A stretch of DNA of 64,000 bases from Bin55 sp963664665 (GCA_963664665.2 CAXXMH010000008.1:558001-622000), one strand, 5' to 3'. Shown: positions 1 through 9,358, numbered from the stretch's first letter. The notes: generated by a model not told the origin, from the sequence alone. A program made the numbers and translations.

Positions 1-164
1 ACGCTTACTCCAGACCAAAGATTTTCACCTGAAATCTTGTTGTTAGCGATCGCACCAGCGAGAACCGGATCGTTCGCTAACGCATCTAAATAGGCCTGTT
101 CCAAGTCAACGGCAAACACGCTCCATCCTAGGATCGTCAGAAGACAGGCAAATGACCTTTTCAT
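1..164 (-). CDS. TolC-like outer-membrane channel protein, N-terminal fragment (cut by window edge)
   Basis: The reading frame starts at ATG 164 on the minus strand and runs off the left edge, giving 54 residues. It opens with a short basic stretch and hydrophobic signal peptide (MKRSFACLLTILGWSVFA), followed by DLEQAYLDALANDPVLAGA. This closely resembles the mature start of TolC/OMF proteins, where an AxxxALxNDPxLxAA pattern begins the first helical hairpin. If so, the product is a periplasm-spanning outer-membrane trimer used by efflux pumps or type I secretion. It is divergent from rpoZ, with about 150 bases between. Only the N-terminus is visible, so the family call rests on the signal peptide and one short motif. 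Confidence 0.6.
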   Translation of the reverse strand, partial: MKRSFACLLTILGWSVFAVDLEQAYLDALANDPVLAGAIANNKISGENLWSGVS

Positions 165-318
165 GAACAAGGCGACTCCAAATCTGTTGCGGATTGAGTC
201 CGCGAATATCGTGTGTGGTTCAAAAAGAACGTAACTATCCCAAGTTACACGAAAATCGACGTCTCAACGGTCGCAGGAAATCGTTAAAATTCCGAGCCCT
301 TTTCGCGCCCAGGCCAAC

Positions 319-588
319 ATGGCACGGATTACTGTCGAAGACTGCCTTGAACACGTAGAAAACCGGTTTCAACTGGTTACACTGGCAGCCGAACGCGCCC
401 ATCAATTCTATCTTTATAACGCTAGGCCACAAGTAGACCCCGAGAACGACAAGCCGACGGTGATCGCGTTGCGGGAGATAGCTTCTGGGATGAAAGTCGG
501 CGGCATTTTGGACGATCTTGCTGAGAGTGACTCAGTCGACGAGGCCGATGTAGATTCTCCGGATGGCAACGAATCGACCGACGAGTAG
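319..588 (+). CDS. rpoZ: RNA polymerase omega subunit RpoZ
   Basis: An 89-residue protein starting MARITVEDCLEHVENRF, the standard omega signature, followed by the conserved helix QLVTLAAERAHQ and an acidic tail. Omega binds the beta-prime subunit in the cytoplasm and helps assemble and stabilise RNA polymerase. The usual gammaproteobacterial neighbour gmk is absent; the upstream side is instead the divergent TolC-like gene. The gene overlaps spoT by 26 bases, so the two are almost certainly co-transcribed and probably translationally coupled. Length is normal for the family. Confidence 0.97.
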   Translation: MARITVEDCLEHVENRFQLVTLAAERAHQFYLYNARPQVDPENDKPTVIALREIASGMKVGGILDDLAESDSVDEADVDSPDGNESTDE

Positions 589-2764
589 CTCCTACTTTGT
601 CGGTGTTCTCGCCGAACAGGCTCGTTCGGATACTCAAGCAGCACCATTCGAGCTCTCGGACCTAATCTCTAAACTGCGGTATCTGACGCCGCAGCAAATT
701 GCCGAAGTTCGCGAAGCATGCAAGTATGCGGACCGCGCACATGAAGGGCAAACGCGCAAGACAGGTCACTCTTACATAACCCATCCGCTCGCAGTAGCGG
801 GAATCCTCGCCGAACTGGAAGCCGAACATGAAACCGTCATGGCCGGAGTCCTCCACGATGTCATCGAGGACTGTAACGTCTCAAAAGAAACACTGGAGAC
901 CCGGTTTGGAATAGCGGTCGCGAATATCGTGGATGGCGTGACCAAATTGGCGGAGTTTTCGTCCACTCAAGAGTTCCACGCCACAAATATTCAGAACATC
1001 GCGCTCGCGACTGTTAAGGATCCTCGAGTAATCGTTGTCAAACTAGCAGACCGCCTCCACAACATGCGCACGCTCGGGGTTATCGACAAAAACAAGCGGC
1101 TTGCGATCGCCACTGAAACACTCGAGATTTACGCCCCCATCGCGCAGCGACTCGGCATCTATCTGATCAAGAACGAACTTGAAGATCTCGCTTTCGCAGC
1201 CAAGCATTCGTTCCGTTCGGATCACATTACCTATGCGGTAGAACGGTTTGAAAAGGCGAACGAAGACAACATCCGCATCGTACATAGCCGTATTCAAGCA
1301 CACTTCAATGAGATTGGCTTGGATGCGTCGATCAAATACCACTCACCCCATCTTTATGCGATCTATCGCAAAATGAAGCATGGGCCGATGACGTTTGATG
1401 AGGCGATGACATTTCTGAATTTCCGCGTGTTAACACACAGTACGGAAGATTGCTATCGTGCGCTCGGTGCGGTACATCAAGTCTTCAAACCGAACACGCG
1501 TGGGTTTCACGACTATATCGCCGCACGAAAACACAATGGGTATCAGTCTCTCCATTCACAGGTTATCGGCCCTCGCGGCAAATTAACCAAGATTCAGATT
1601 CGCACGCTTCAGATGGAAGAATTCGCCAAGCGCGGTATCACGACGATCCACCCCAACGCGATGGACGCAAGTGTTGACGGTCTGAATGAAGCCCTGATGA
1701 AGTCGTTCGCCGATACGATTGAGGACATCCAGGACCATGCAGACAATGCGATCGACTTTCTCGCTAAATTCAAGCACGATTTGGTTCGTGATCGCATCTT
1801 GGTGTACACACCCGATGGCGATGTAATCCACCTACCCATAGGTGCGACCGTCATCGACTTCGCCTACGCGATCAGTACCACATTGGGTGCCCAATGCACT
1901 GGCAGTTACGTCGACAATCAACCGACTCCTCTCTCCACGCTACTGGAGACCGGTCAAACGATCGATCTTCAAACCGAGAAAAGCTCAGTGCCAAGCCCCG
2001 CATGGCTCGACTATGCGATAACGCCGAGGGCAAGAAACGCAATTAAGCGCCAACTCGATCGCAGCAGTCATTCACTCGCTCTAAAAACTGGGCAGCGCTT
2101 GCTTGACGCTGCGTTGGCGCAGGCGGGAGTTACCTTGAAAGACCTCGATTTTCGAAGCCATCGAAAGGTCTACAAAGATCTAAACGTTAAGCAACGCAAC
2201 GAACTGCTGCTCGCCATCGGTCGCGGTCAATTGCAACCAAGGCTTGTTGCGATGAAACTGCTCTCATCCGTCAAGGGTGAGACTCCGAGTATCTATCTCG
2301 AAGATGGTCTCTCAACCGTCGAGATTGTTGACCAGAAGCTCAATGCGACCTTCGCCAATTGTTGTGGTCCGGTTCCAGGCGACCAAATCGTCGGTCATGG
2401 GACCAGGCAGAAGGGCTTTGTCGTGCATCGTCGCGCGTGCGCGACTGCAAAGGCCGATAAGAAAGCCGACGCCGTGCCGCTAACGTGGGGCGATACCAAC
2501 AATGAAGAATTCACGACCGGTCTGATGATCTGGGTGACAGGCGAAAAAGACTCGATCTATAAACTCGCAAGCGCGTTACGACTCACCGATGCGAGTCTAT
2601 TAAGCTTGGTCACGCTTCCAGCACAGGGGATCACCAACGCCGTTCGTGTCGAGATCAAAATTCGCAACTCCGATCATCTGAAACGCGTTTCAAGTAATTT
2701 ACGACGTTCACACTTTGTTGCTAAAGTACAACGCGTCGGCGACCGCGCCGAGACAGAGGAGTAA
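563..2764 (+). CDS. spoT: SpoT-type (p)ppGpp hydrolase with degenerate synthetase domain
   Basis: A 733-residue RelA/SpoT homologue that sets the level of the alarmone (p)ppGpp. Domains in order: HD hydrolase (about 45-210), synthetase fold (about 240-375), TGS (about 420-480), helical region and C-terminal ACT. The hydrolase looks intact: R65, H74, HD at 98-99, ED at 102-103 and the LADRLHNMRT motif ending at 170. The synthetase does not. The Mg-binding Asp before the FRV motif is T283, the Glu of the E-x-Q-I-R-T motif is K343, the basic residues before HLYSIY are lost, and the GVAAHW segment is replaced. I infer a hydrolase-only or hydrolase-dominant enzyme. It starts inside rpoZ; no better in-frame start is visible downstream. 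Confidence 0.95.
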   Translation: MATNRPTSSSYFVGVLAEQARSDTQAAPFELSDLISKLRYLTPQQIAEVREACKYADRAHEGQTRKTGHSYITHPLAVAGILAELEAEHETVMAGVLHDVIEDCNVSKETLETRFGIAVANIVDGVTKLAEFSSTQEFHATNIQNIALATVKDPRVIVVKLADRLHNMRTLGVIDKNKRLAIATETLEIYAPIAQRLGIYLIKNELEDLAFAAKHSFRSDHITYAVERFEKANEDNIRIVHSRIQAHFNEIGLDASIKYHSPHLYAIYRKMKHGPMTFDEAMTFLNFRVLTHSTEDCYRALGAVHQVFKPNTRGFHDYIAARKHNGYQSLHSQVIGPRGKLTKIQIRTLQMEEFAKRGITTIHPNAMDASVDGLNEALMKSFADTIEDIQDHADNAIDFLAKFKHDLVRDRILVYTPDGDVIHLPIGATVIDFAYAISTTLGAQCTGSYVDNQPTPLSTLLETGQTIDLQTEKSSVPSPAWLDYAITPRARNAIKRQLDRSSHSLALKTGQRLLDAALAQAGVTLKDLDFRSHRKVYKDLNVKQRNELLLAIGRGQLQPRLVAMKLLSSVKGETPSIYLEDGLSTVEIVDQKLNATFANCCGPVPGDQIVGHGTRQKGFVVHRRACATAKADKKADAVPLTWGDTNNEEFTTGLMIWVTGEKDSIYKLASALRLTDASLLSLVTLPAQGITNAVRVEIKIRNSDHLKRVSSNLRRSHFVAKVQRVGDRAETEE

Positions 2765-2767
2765 TTC

Positions 2768-3151
2768 ATGCAGTCCTACGCAATCGACTCGAAGCACGCG
2801 CCAGAGCCGATCGGACCTTATTCGCACATGGTTCGCGTCGGTGACACGCTATATCTCTCTGGGCAAATTGCTCTCAATCCCGATACGATGGAACTCAATG
2901 CCGCTAACACCGAAACCGAAGTAAGGCAAATTTTCAAGAACATCGAGGCTGTACTCAAAGCAGGTGGCGCGGACCTCAACAACATCGTCAAACTCACAGT
3001 GTTTATTACCGATCTAGAACGATTTAATAGCGTTAATGTGGTCATGAGCGAAATGTTGTCACCGCCTTACCCCGCCCGTTCTACGGTCCAAGTCGCGGCA
3101 TTACCTCGCAACGCGACGATTGAAGTCGAGGCCATCGCCGTCGCTAAGTAG
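2768..3151 (+). CDS. ridA: RidA family enamine/imine deaminase
   Basis: A 127-residue YjgF/YER057c/UK114 protein. RidA trimers hydrolyse reactive enamine and imine intermediates made by PLP enzymes such as threonine dehydratase, protecting other PLP enzymes. Family marks are GPYSHMVRVGDTLYLSGQI near the N-terminus, the KLTVFITDL core strand, and PARSTVQVAALP, whose Arg is the substrate carboxylate anchor. It starts 3 bases after spoT stops and ends 9 bases before recG, so it sits inside one operon. A ridA between spoT and recG is a common arrangement in gammaproteobacteria such as Pseudomonas relatives. Confidence 0.95.
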   Translation: MQSYAIDSKHAPEPIGPYSHMVRVGDTLYLSGQIALNPDTMELNAANTETEVRQIFKNIEAVLKAGGADLNNIVKLTVFITDLERFNSVNVVMSEMLSPPYPARSTVQVAALPRNATIEVEAIAVAK

Positions 3152-3160
3152 AGCGACTCA

Positions 3161-5161
3161 GTGCCGTCCAATCTAGTCACATCGATCGTCGGCGTTGGAC
3201 CGCAGGCCGCCGAGCGTCTCAGCCAACTTAACATCAGGACGGTCACTGACCTCCTCCTCCATATGCCACGTGACTATCAGGACCGCACGCAGCGAACCAA
3301 CTTGCGCGATGTTGCGGACGAAGAATGTGTAGTGCAAGGTACCATCGTTGAGGTCGCGGAGGCGCATAAGAATCAACGCGGAATGCAGGTGTTCTTTGAG
3401 GATGAGACCGGACGTGGCACCTTACGACTGTTGCATTTCGGATCCTATCAACGAAACCAATTCCGAGTTGGATCGTGGTTGTACGTATACGGAAAACCCG
3501 CATACGGCAAGACATTCATTCACCCTCAGTACCGAGTGTTTCACGACGATCCTGGTGAACCAACCGCTGAATTTCGACCAGTCTATCCAGCAACTGCGAA
3601 CATCACGAGCGCTCGACTTGGTGCGTGGATAGTTCAATCACTTCATGAAACCGCCTTTTTCCCGAAGTTCAAATACGACGAACTAACACTAGAAGAAGCT
3701 GTGCGTGAGACTCATCAACCAAATCCAGGCACTTATCCAGACTCAACTCAAGCGGCTTTCAGACGTGTGGTGTTTGACGAAATGCTCGCTTTTACGCTCG
3801 TCCAAACGCGTCAACGTCAACACGAGGATCGCGAAACCGACCCGTTACCCTCTGTCGAAGGATTAGAAGAACAGCTACTTGACAAACTTGGCTTCGCGCT
3901 GACATCCGCCCAACAGCGTGTCGCAGGTGAAGTCCTCAGCGATCTCTCGAAGTCAACAACAATGCGCCGTCTTATTCAGGGAGACGTCGGCTCCGGTAAG
4001 ACCATCGTCGCTGCGCTCGCCGCTATTCGTGCAGCCGAAAACGATGCGCAAACCGCCATCATGGCGCCGACAGAACTGCTCGCCGAACAACACTTCCACG
4101 TATTTTCCGAGTGGCTAACTCCCCTCGGAATCGAAGTCGGTCTACTTACAAGTCGCATGCCGTCACGACAGCGACGAAGTCAACAGGACGCAATCACGAG
4201 CGGTCGTACCCAGATCGTGGTCGGAACCCACGCTCTTTTTCAAGAGAAAACGATCTTCAAACGATTGAGCCTGTCGATCATTGATGAGCAACATCGATTT
4301 GGCGTGCATCAACGCATGCAAATGACCGGCAAAGGCGAAAACGCGCACCAACTCGTACTGACCGCGACGCCGATACCAAGGACACTCGCACTCACTATGT
4401 TCGGAGATCTCGCGGTCTCGACGATCGACGAACTACCTCCCGGAAGAATGCCTATCAAGACCACGATCCATGCTGATGAGCGTCGCGAAGACGTTGTCGC
4501 CGCGGTCGAACAACAACTACGGAACGGCCAGCAGGTTTACTGGGTCTGTGTCGCGATAGACGAGAACGAAGAAACCAAACTCTCCGCTAGCACGACAACT
4601 TATGAAGAGCTCAAGGAACGGTTCACCAACATTGGGGTGGGTCATGTCAACGGTCGAATGAAGGTCGACGAAAAGAACAATGTCATGACGGCCTTTAGAG
4701 ACGGCGAATTGCGTCTGTTGGTCGCAACAACGGTGATTGAAGTCGGCATCGACGTTGCGAATGCAACCGTTATCGTGATCGAGAACGCAGAACGTCTGGG
4801 ACTAGCTCAGCTACATCAGCTCCGTGGTCGGGTAGGACGCGGCAGCGAACCAAGTTTCTGCCTATTGCTCTATCAATCGCCCCTTGGTGGGACCTCAAGA
4901 GAGCGACTCGAGGCTATGCGACGGTCGACTGACGGGTTTGAGCTCGCTGAAGTCGATCTTAAGACGCGCGGTATGGGTCAAATGTTCGGCAAACGACAGT
5001 CGGGTGTCGATCCATTCCGAATTGCTAATCTCTCGTCTTTCGTTGAGCGCTACGAGGAATTGAGAGAAGTCGCCGATCGGTTACTGATTGAAGACCCCTC
5101 GATGGCAGACAAGATCATTGCGACATGGACGCCAGAGGGCCAAGGGTACGCAGCAACGTAA
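3161..5161 (+). CDS. recG: ATP-dependent DNA helicase RecG
   Basis: A 666-residue superfamily 2 helicase that remodels stalled replication forks and Holliday junctions. The N-terminal third holds the helix-hairpin-like VGPQAAERLSQLNI and the OB-fold wedge domain that grips junction DNA. The helicase core has Walker A GDVGSGKT, the DEQH box (IIDEQHRFGVHQR) and ATPIPRTLA, with the C-terminal RecA-like domain carrying EVGIDV and QLRGRVGRG. It starts at GTG 3161, 9 bases after ridA. Length is slightly below the usual roughly 690 residues, with no domain missing. It is the last gene of the rpoZ-spoT-ridA-recG run and converges on the rubredoxin gene 5 bases beyond. Confidence 0.97.
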   Translation: MPSNLVTSIVGVGPQAAERLSQLNIRTVTDLLLHMPRDYQDRTQRTNLRDVADEECVVQGTIVEVAEAHKNQRGMQVFFEDETGRGTLRLLHFGSYQRNQFRVGSWLYVYGKPAYGKTFIHPQYRVFHDDPGEPTAEFRPVYPATANITSARLGAWIVQSLHETAFFPKFKYDELTLEEAVRETHQPNPGTYPDSTQAAFRRVVFDEMLAFTLVQTRQRQHEDRETDPLPSVEGLEEQLLDKLGFALTSAQQRVAGEVLSDLSKSTTMRRLIQGDVGSGKTIVAALAAIRAAENDAQTAIMAPTELLAEQHFHVFSEWLTPLGIEVGLLTSRMPSRQRRSQQDAITSGRTQIVVGTHALFQEKTIFKRLSLSIIDEQHRFGVHQRMQMTGKGENAHQLVLTATPIPRTLALTMFGDLAVSTIDELPPGRMPIKTTIHADERREDVVAAVEQQLRNGQQVYWVCVAIDENEETKLSASTTTYEELKERFTNIGVGHVNGRMKVDEKNNVMTAFRDGELRLLVATTVIEVGIDVANATVIVIENAERLGLAQLHQLRGRVGRGSEPSFCLLLYQSPLGGTSRERLEAMRRSTDGFELAEVDLKTRGMGQMFGKRQSGVDPFRIANLSSFVERYEELREVADRLLIEDPSMADKIIATWTPEGQGYAAT

Positions 5162-5166
5162 GCTGC

Positions 5167-5334
5167 TTAACCGATCTCGATCATCTCAAAGTCTTCCTTA
5201 CCAACGCCGCACTCTGGGCACATAAAATCTTCTGACACATCTTCCCAGAGAGTTCCCGGCGGGACATCTTCCTCTTCACAGCCTTCCGCTTCATCGTAGA
5301 TGTAGCCGCAAACAATGCACTGCCATTTGCGCAT
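5167..5334 (-). CDS. Rubredoxin
   Basis: A 55-residue gene read from ATG 5334 to TAA 5167 on the minus strand. It begins MRKWQCIVCGYIYDEAEG and contains the two CxxC knuckles of rubredoxin, C6-x-x-C9 and C39-P-E-C42, which hold a single Fe. The PPGTLWEDVSEDFMCPECG stretch is typical. Rubredoxins are small cytoplasmic one-electron carriers, for example to alkane hydroxylases or peroxide-reducing systems. No clear Shine-Dalgarno sequence precedes the start on this strand. It lies divergent from ubiA and convergent with recG. Rubredoxin genes lie near ubiA in Pseudomonas too. Confidence 0.93.
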   Translation of the reverse strand: MRKWQCIVCGYIYDEAEGCEEEDVPPGTLWEDVSEDFMCPECGVGKEDFEMIEIG

Positions 5335-5391
5335 GGAGGTAGGTCAAGATAAAAACGAAGTGGATTATCTTATTGAGCGTTCGAGTCTATC

Positions 5392-6255
5392 TTGATCGAT
5401 AAGCTAGTTGCGATTCTGCAACTGACCCGACTCGATCTCCCGGTCGGCTCACTGTTACTCATGTGGCCGACGATCACCGCGCTATGGATTGTCAGTGAAG
5501 GGATTCCCCGGTACGACCTACTTCTGCTCTTCGTGTTGGGTACGGTTCTGATGCGTTCAGCGGGTTGTGTCATAAACGACATCGCGGACCGGAACTTCGA
5601 CGCGCACGTGAAACGAACTTTCAAGCGCCCGCTCGCCGACGGTCGTCTCTCCGTTTTGACGGCATTGATCGTCTTCGCAGCACTTGCGGCTCTCGCGCTC
5701 GCCGTCGTGCTCCAGCTCAATGTAAAAACGCAGCTACTTGCCGTCGCCGGATTTGTAATCGCAGTCCTCTATCCGTTCATGAAACGAGTCACGATGTTGC
5801 CTCAGCTCGTTCTCGGCCTGGCGTTCTCTTGGGGGATACCTATGGCATCTACGGCAGCACTCGATTCGTGGACCTTCCAGCCAGCTATTTACCTCCTATT
5901 TGTGTCGAACTTCTGCTGGATTGTGGTATATGACACGATTTACGCCATGGTCGATCGTGACGACGACATCAAACTTAACATCGGGTCAACTGCGATTCTG
6001 ACCGGAAGTCAAGTTATTTCTTTTGTCGGGGTTCTAATCTTGATAACGCTCGCGCTCTGGCTCGTGATGGGAGTCGTTCTGGAACTCAGCATGAGCTTCT
6101 ACATCAGCATGTTGATCATTGCCGGTCTGTTTGGCTACCAATTTGCCGAATTGCGGAAACCTGACAATCGGAAGGGGTGGTTTGTCGCGTTCAAGAGCAA
6201 TATTTGGGTAGGCACCGTTCTCCTGATAGGTACAGCAATGGGATTGGCGCCTTGA
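5392..6255 (+). CDS. ubiA: 4-hydroxybenzoate polyprenyltransferase UbiA
   Basis: A 287-residue integral-membrane prenyltransferase that attaches the polyprenyl tail to 4-hydroxybenzoate in ubiquinone synthesis. Both Asp-rich Mg/diphosphate motifs are present: NDIADRNFDAHVKRT (NDxxDxxxD) and YDTIYAMVDRDDDIKLNIGS. The N-terminal LTRLDLPVGSLLLMWPT is the classical UbiA opening. About eight hydrophobic segments fit the family. The start is TTG 5392; no ATG gives the right N-terminus. The chorismate lyase gene ubiC that often precedes it is not here. The stop overlaps the most likely start of the following TRAP gene. Confidence 0.95.
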   Translation: MIDKLVAILQLTRLDLPVGSLLLMWPTITALWIVSEGIPRYDLLLLFVLGTVLMRSAGCVINDIADRNFDAHVKRTFKRPLADGRLSVLTALIVFAALAALALAVVLQLNVKTQLLAVAGFVIAVLYPFMKRVTMLPQLVLGLAFSWGIPMASTAALDSWTFQPAIYLLFVSNFCWIVVYDTIYAMVDRDDDIKLNIGSTAILTGSQVISFVGVLILITLALWLVMGVVLELSMSFYISMLIIAGLFGYQFAELRKPDNRKGWFVAFKSNIWVGTVLLIGTAMGLAP

Positions 6256-6758
6256 TCTTGAGCGTCGTTCGCTTCTTTGAGCGAGTCAATGAATTACTCG
6301 GTAAATCTGTCGCAGTTCTCGCTCTATTCATGGCGCTACTCACTTTGCTCATCGTAGTCCTAAGGTATGCGTTCGATATAGGTTCGATCGCACTACAGGA
6401 ATCTGTCCTCTACATGCACGGTGCGCTCATCATGCTTGGTTTGGCGTACGCCCTGCAGACTGGTAGTCACGTTCGTGTTGACATCGTTTACACGCGGTTG
6501 CAACCTAACATCAAACGGTTAATCAATCTTTGTGGTCACGCGTTCTTTCTAATCCCGTTTGCCGTTCTCCTGATCGTATATAGCTGGGATTACGTACTCT
6601 CGTCGTGGCGTGTCCTGGAGAGTTCACCCGAGGTCGGCGGTATTCCAGGCATTTACCTACTCAAGTCGCTCCTTCCACTGTCTGCGATCTTGCTTATCTT
6701 GCAGTCTTTGTGCGAAATCGCACGGTTGTTAATCGAGCCTCGTCAAGCAATTGATTGA
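6252..6758 (+). CDS. TRAP transporter small membrane subunit (DctQ type)
   Basis: A four-helix integral-membrane protein of about 168 residues. The pattern LLIVVLRYAFD, then ALQESVLYMHGALIMLGLAYAL, then SHVRVDI, then GGIPGIYLLKSLLPL is diagnostic for DctQ subunits of the group linked to TakP-like binding proteins. A longer open frame extends upstream into ubiA, but the homology starts near TTG 6252, which overlaps the ubiA stop by 4 bases and has a GGGA about 9 bases upstream. TTG 6258 is the alternative. It overlaps dctM by 8 bases. With DctM it would use a sodium or proton gradient to import an organic acid delivered by a periplasmic binding protein, which is not encoded next to it. Confidence 0.88.
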   Translation: MILSVVRFFERVNELLGKSVAVLALFMALLTLLIVVLRYAFDIGSIALQESVLYMHGALIMLGLAYALQTGSHVRVDIVYTRLQPNIKRLINLCGHAFFLIPFAVLLIVYSWDYVLSSWRVLESSPEVGGIPGIYLLKSLLPLSAILLILQSLCEIARLLIEPRQAID

Positions 6759-8112
6759 GTGGCTGCCGCTGCTGATGTTCGCAGTGGTATTCCTGATGAT
6801 CCTCACCGGCTACGCTGTCGCCCCGACGCTCGCCGGCGTTGCCCTCATCTTCGCACTCGTTGGCGCGTTAACCGGCGTGTTCAACCTGGCAGACCTCGGA
6901 TTCATGCCTATCCGAATCTTCGGCGTCATGAGCAACACCGTGCTCATCGCGCTGCCTTTATTCATCTTGATGGGTGTCACGCTCGAACGCACCAACATCG
7001 CCAACAAGCTGTTGCGTGCTCTCTCAATCATTATGGCCCGAACGCCAGGTGGCTTGGCTATTGCGGTGGTGTTAGTTGGCGCTTTGATGGCGGCAAGTAC
7101 GGGCATTGTTGGCGCGACCGTCGTGACCTTGGGTCTGCTTGCGTTACCTGTCATGTTGAAGCAGAACTATCAACCAAGTTTCGCGACGGGAACGATCGCA
7201 GCCACCGGAACGCTCGGTCAGATCATCCCACCATCCATTGCACTCGTGCTTCTCGGCGATGTCCTCTCAAACGCCTATCAACAGGCTCAACTGTCGTTGG
7301 GGATCTTCAATCCCAAAACAGTATCGGTCGAGGACCTCTTCGTTGGGTCGCTACTCCCAGGGTTGGCTCTGGTAGCACTTTACGCAACCTACATCTTCGC
7401 GCGCAGCCGGATCGACACGGCGGCGGCACCGCCAGCGAAGAGAAGCGATGAAGAACTCGACCTTGGCGAATTGCTTACCAGTTTGGCGCCTCCGATACTG
7501 CTCATCTTCGCGGTGCTTGGGTCGATATTGGCTGGCTATGCGACACCTACAGAAGCGGCCGGGGTCGGTGCTTGCGGTGCACTTCTAATGGCTGCTCTCC
7601 AACGTGCGCTTTCTATTGAAACACTGAAGGAAATCTGCCGTTCCACACTCACGACGACTGCAATGGTGTTCTTTATCCTGATTGGCGCGTCGGTGTTTTC
7701 CCTAGTGTTTCGTGGATATGGTGGCGATGAACTGGTTTCAGGTTGGTTCGCGCACATCGAACACGCGCCTTTGCTTGCCGTCGGTATCGTGATGTTGGTG
7801 ATTTTTTTGCTCGGGTTCGTATTGGACTTTGTCGAAATCACCTACATTGTCATCCCGATTGTTGGTCCTGCGCTGCTGGCCATGGGAATCGATCCCATTT
7901 GGCTAGGTGTGCTGATCGCAATTAACCTGCAAACCTCGTTTCTCACGCCACCGTTCGGCTTCGCGTTGTTCTATCTGCGCGGTGTCACGCCACCGACCGT
8001 CGAAACCGTTGCCATCTACAAAGGTGTCGCGCCCTTTATCGTACTACAGCTTCTGCTCATTGGGATTCTCGTCATGTTCCCAGCACTCGCGACGTGGCTA
8101 CCGTCGCTCTGA
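6751..8112 (+). CDS. TRAP transporter large membrane subunit (DctM type)
   Basis: A 453-residue, very hydrophobic protein with the 12 or so membrane segments of DctM/ion-transporter superfamily members. The motifs GTIAATGTLGQIIPPSIALVL and YATPTEAAGVGACGA are conserved in this family. The N-terminal MIEWLPLLMFAVVFLMILTGYAVAPTLAGV and the long linker after NPKTVSVEDLFVG resemble the TakM/mannitol-chloroaromatic subgroup. It starts at TTG 6751 inside dctQ and ends 5 bases from the convergent oxidoreductase gene. The binding protein at 17769-18884 is of the matching TakP-like subgroup and may be the missing partner. Confidence 0.92.
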   Translation: MIEWLPLLMFAVVFLMILTGYAVAPTLAGVALIFALVGALTGVFNLADLGFMPIRIFGVMSNTVLIALPLFILMGVTLERTNIANKLLRALSIIMARTPGGLAIAVVLVGALMAASTGIVGATVVTLGLLALPVMLKQNYQPSFATGTIAATGTLGQIIPPSIALVLLGDVLSNAYQQAQLSLGIFNPKTVSVEDLFVGSLLPGLALVALYATYIFARSRIDTAAAPPAKRSDEELDLGELLTSLAPPILLIFAVLGSILAGYATPTEAAGVGACGALLMAALQRALSIETLKEICRSTLTTTAMVFFILIGASVFSLVFRGYGGDELVSGWFAHIEHAPLLAVGIVMLVIFLLGFVLDFVEITYIVIPIVGPALLAMGIDPIWLGVLIAINLQTSFLTPPFGFALFYLRGVTPPTVETVAIYKGVAPFIVLQLLLIGILVMFPALATWLPSL

Positions 8113-8117
8113 TCCTG

Positions 8118-9167
8118 TTAAAGCTCAAGTCCCCGAGGTACTCGATTGCTTTCAACCGACTGAATCTCTTGCATGATGGTGCGATAGCGCTCGTGCTCTT
8201 CGGGTGTGCTTCTTGGCATAGATAGGCCGGTTGTGGATGCGTATTCCCGGTGTTCCCGTAGAAAATCGGGATAACCCTCATAGGTGCATGTCTGCGCTAA
8301 CTTCAAGATATCCTCAGGTTGTACCGTCTCACGCATTTCCTCCCATTTTCCGTTCAATGACAGCGCGTGAAGTTTCAACCCTAGTTCCTCAAGACCATGA
8401 AGCGCCAAAACCTTGTGGTACGTTCGAGTCGATCCATAGAACGATAAGGGACGACGCATGGTTTCAATGCTCTGCTCAATCTCGCTGTCATTTTCACCCA
8501 TAATCAGGTAGCCGCTCGCGTTTATTTCAACGTCGTCCCACGATCGGCCGGTTTTCAACAAGCCAGCACGTACTTCGGGTAGCAGCACTTCTCTCATATA
8601 TCGGTCTGACATGATGCCGCCATGCGGCATGATCACGTCCGCGACCTCACCTGCGACACGAGCCATGACTGGTCCGACCATCGCCAAGCCGATCTTGGGT
8701 AAACCACAATCTAACGGACCCGGGTTGAAGTTCGGTGTCATTAACGTATAGGTGTAGTGCTTACCCAGAAACTCCGGTTGTGTGCCGTTTTGCCACGAGT
8801 CCCAGACTGCCCGCATCATTTGGATGTACTCACGCATTCGTGGACCAGGTGGCGACCACGTTCCGCCAAATCGTCGGACGTTATGACCCTTCACCTGACT
8901 GCCTAAACCAATCGTGAAACGCCCCTTGGATAACTGCTGTATATCCCAGCTCTGCATCGCCAGGACGAACGGGCTGCGAGGAAACGCGATCGTCACAGAT
9001 GTCTGAATGCCGATCTTTTCTGTTGCTGCCGCCGCAAGGGTCATCGTGACTATCGAGTCGTGCGACAGCTCTCCACATCCAATGATGTCGTAACCAGCAG
9101 CTTCAGCCGCCCTTGCTTGGTCACCAACGCCTCCCGGCCATCCACCGACGCCACTCGTCACTTTCAT
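8118..9167 (-). CDS. Luciferase-like (LLM) flavin- or F420-dependent oxidoreductase
   Basis: A roughly 349-residue member of the bacterial luciferase-like TIM-barrel family. Visible marks are MKVTSGVGGWPGGVG at the start, AAAATEKIGIQTSVTIAFPRSPFVLAMQ, LSKGRFTIGLGSQVKGHN, and the late ALSLNGKW region. Sequence style resembles the MSMEG_2256-like subgroup, annotated as F420-dependent in mycobacteria; the cofactor cannot be decided by reading, but fbiC in this window makes F420 plausible. A longer frame begins at 9188, but the ATG at 9167 is preceded by AGGAGCGAAGG and is the better start. It converges on dctM and has a long gap to its upstream neighbour, so it is probably a single-gene unit. 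Confidence 0.85.
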   Translation of the reverse strand: MKVTSGVGGWPGGVGDQARAAEAAGYDIIGCGELSHDSIVTMTLAAAATEKIGIQTSVTIAFPRSPFVLAMQSWDIQQLSKGRFTIGLGSQVKGHNVRRFGGTWSPPGPRMREYIQMMRAVWDSWQNGTQPEFLGKHYTYTLMTPNFNPGPLDCGLPKIGLAMVGPVMARVAGEVADVIMPHGGIMSDRYMREVLLPEVRAGLLKTGRSWDDVEINASGYLIMGENDSEIEQSIETMRRPLSFYGSTRTYHKVLALHGLEELGLKLHALSLNGKWEEMRETVQPEDILKLAQTCTYEGYPDFLREHREYASTTGLSMPRSTPEEHERYRTIMQEIQSVESNRVPRGLEL

Positions 9168-9358
9168 CCTTCGCTCCTGTTTCCCCATAAACGCTTGTGC
9201 TCTCGACGCGTCGATGCAACACGCGCTTTCGATTCTATTCGCAGCACCTAGGACGATAGTTCAGCATCAAATCTGCCTAGTCTGACCAGAACGGGCAGCA
9301 ATACATCGATAAAAAGTCGAACAACCGTCGGTGCCTGACGCTCTGACCGGCTTATCAG

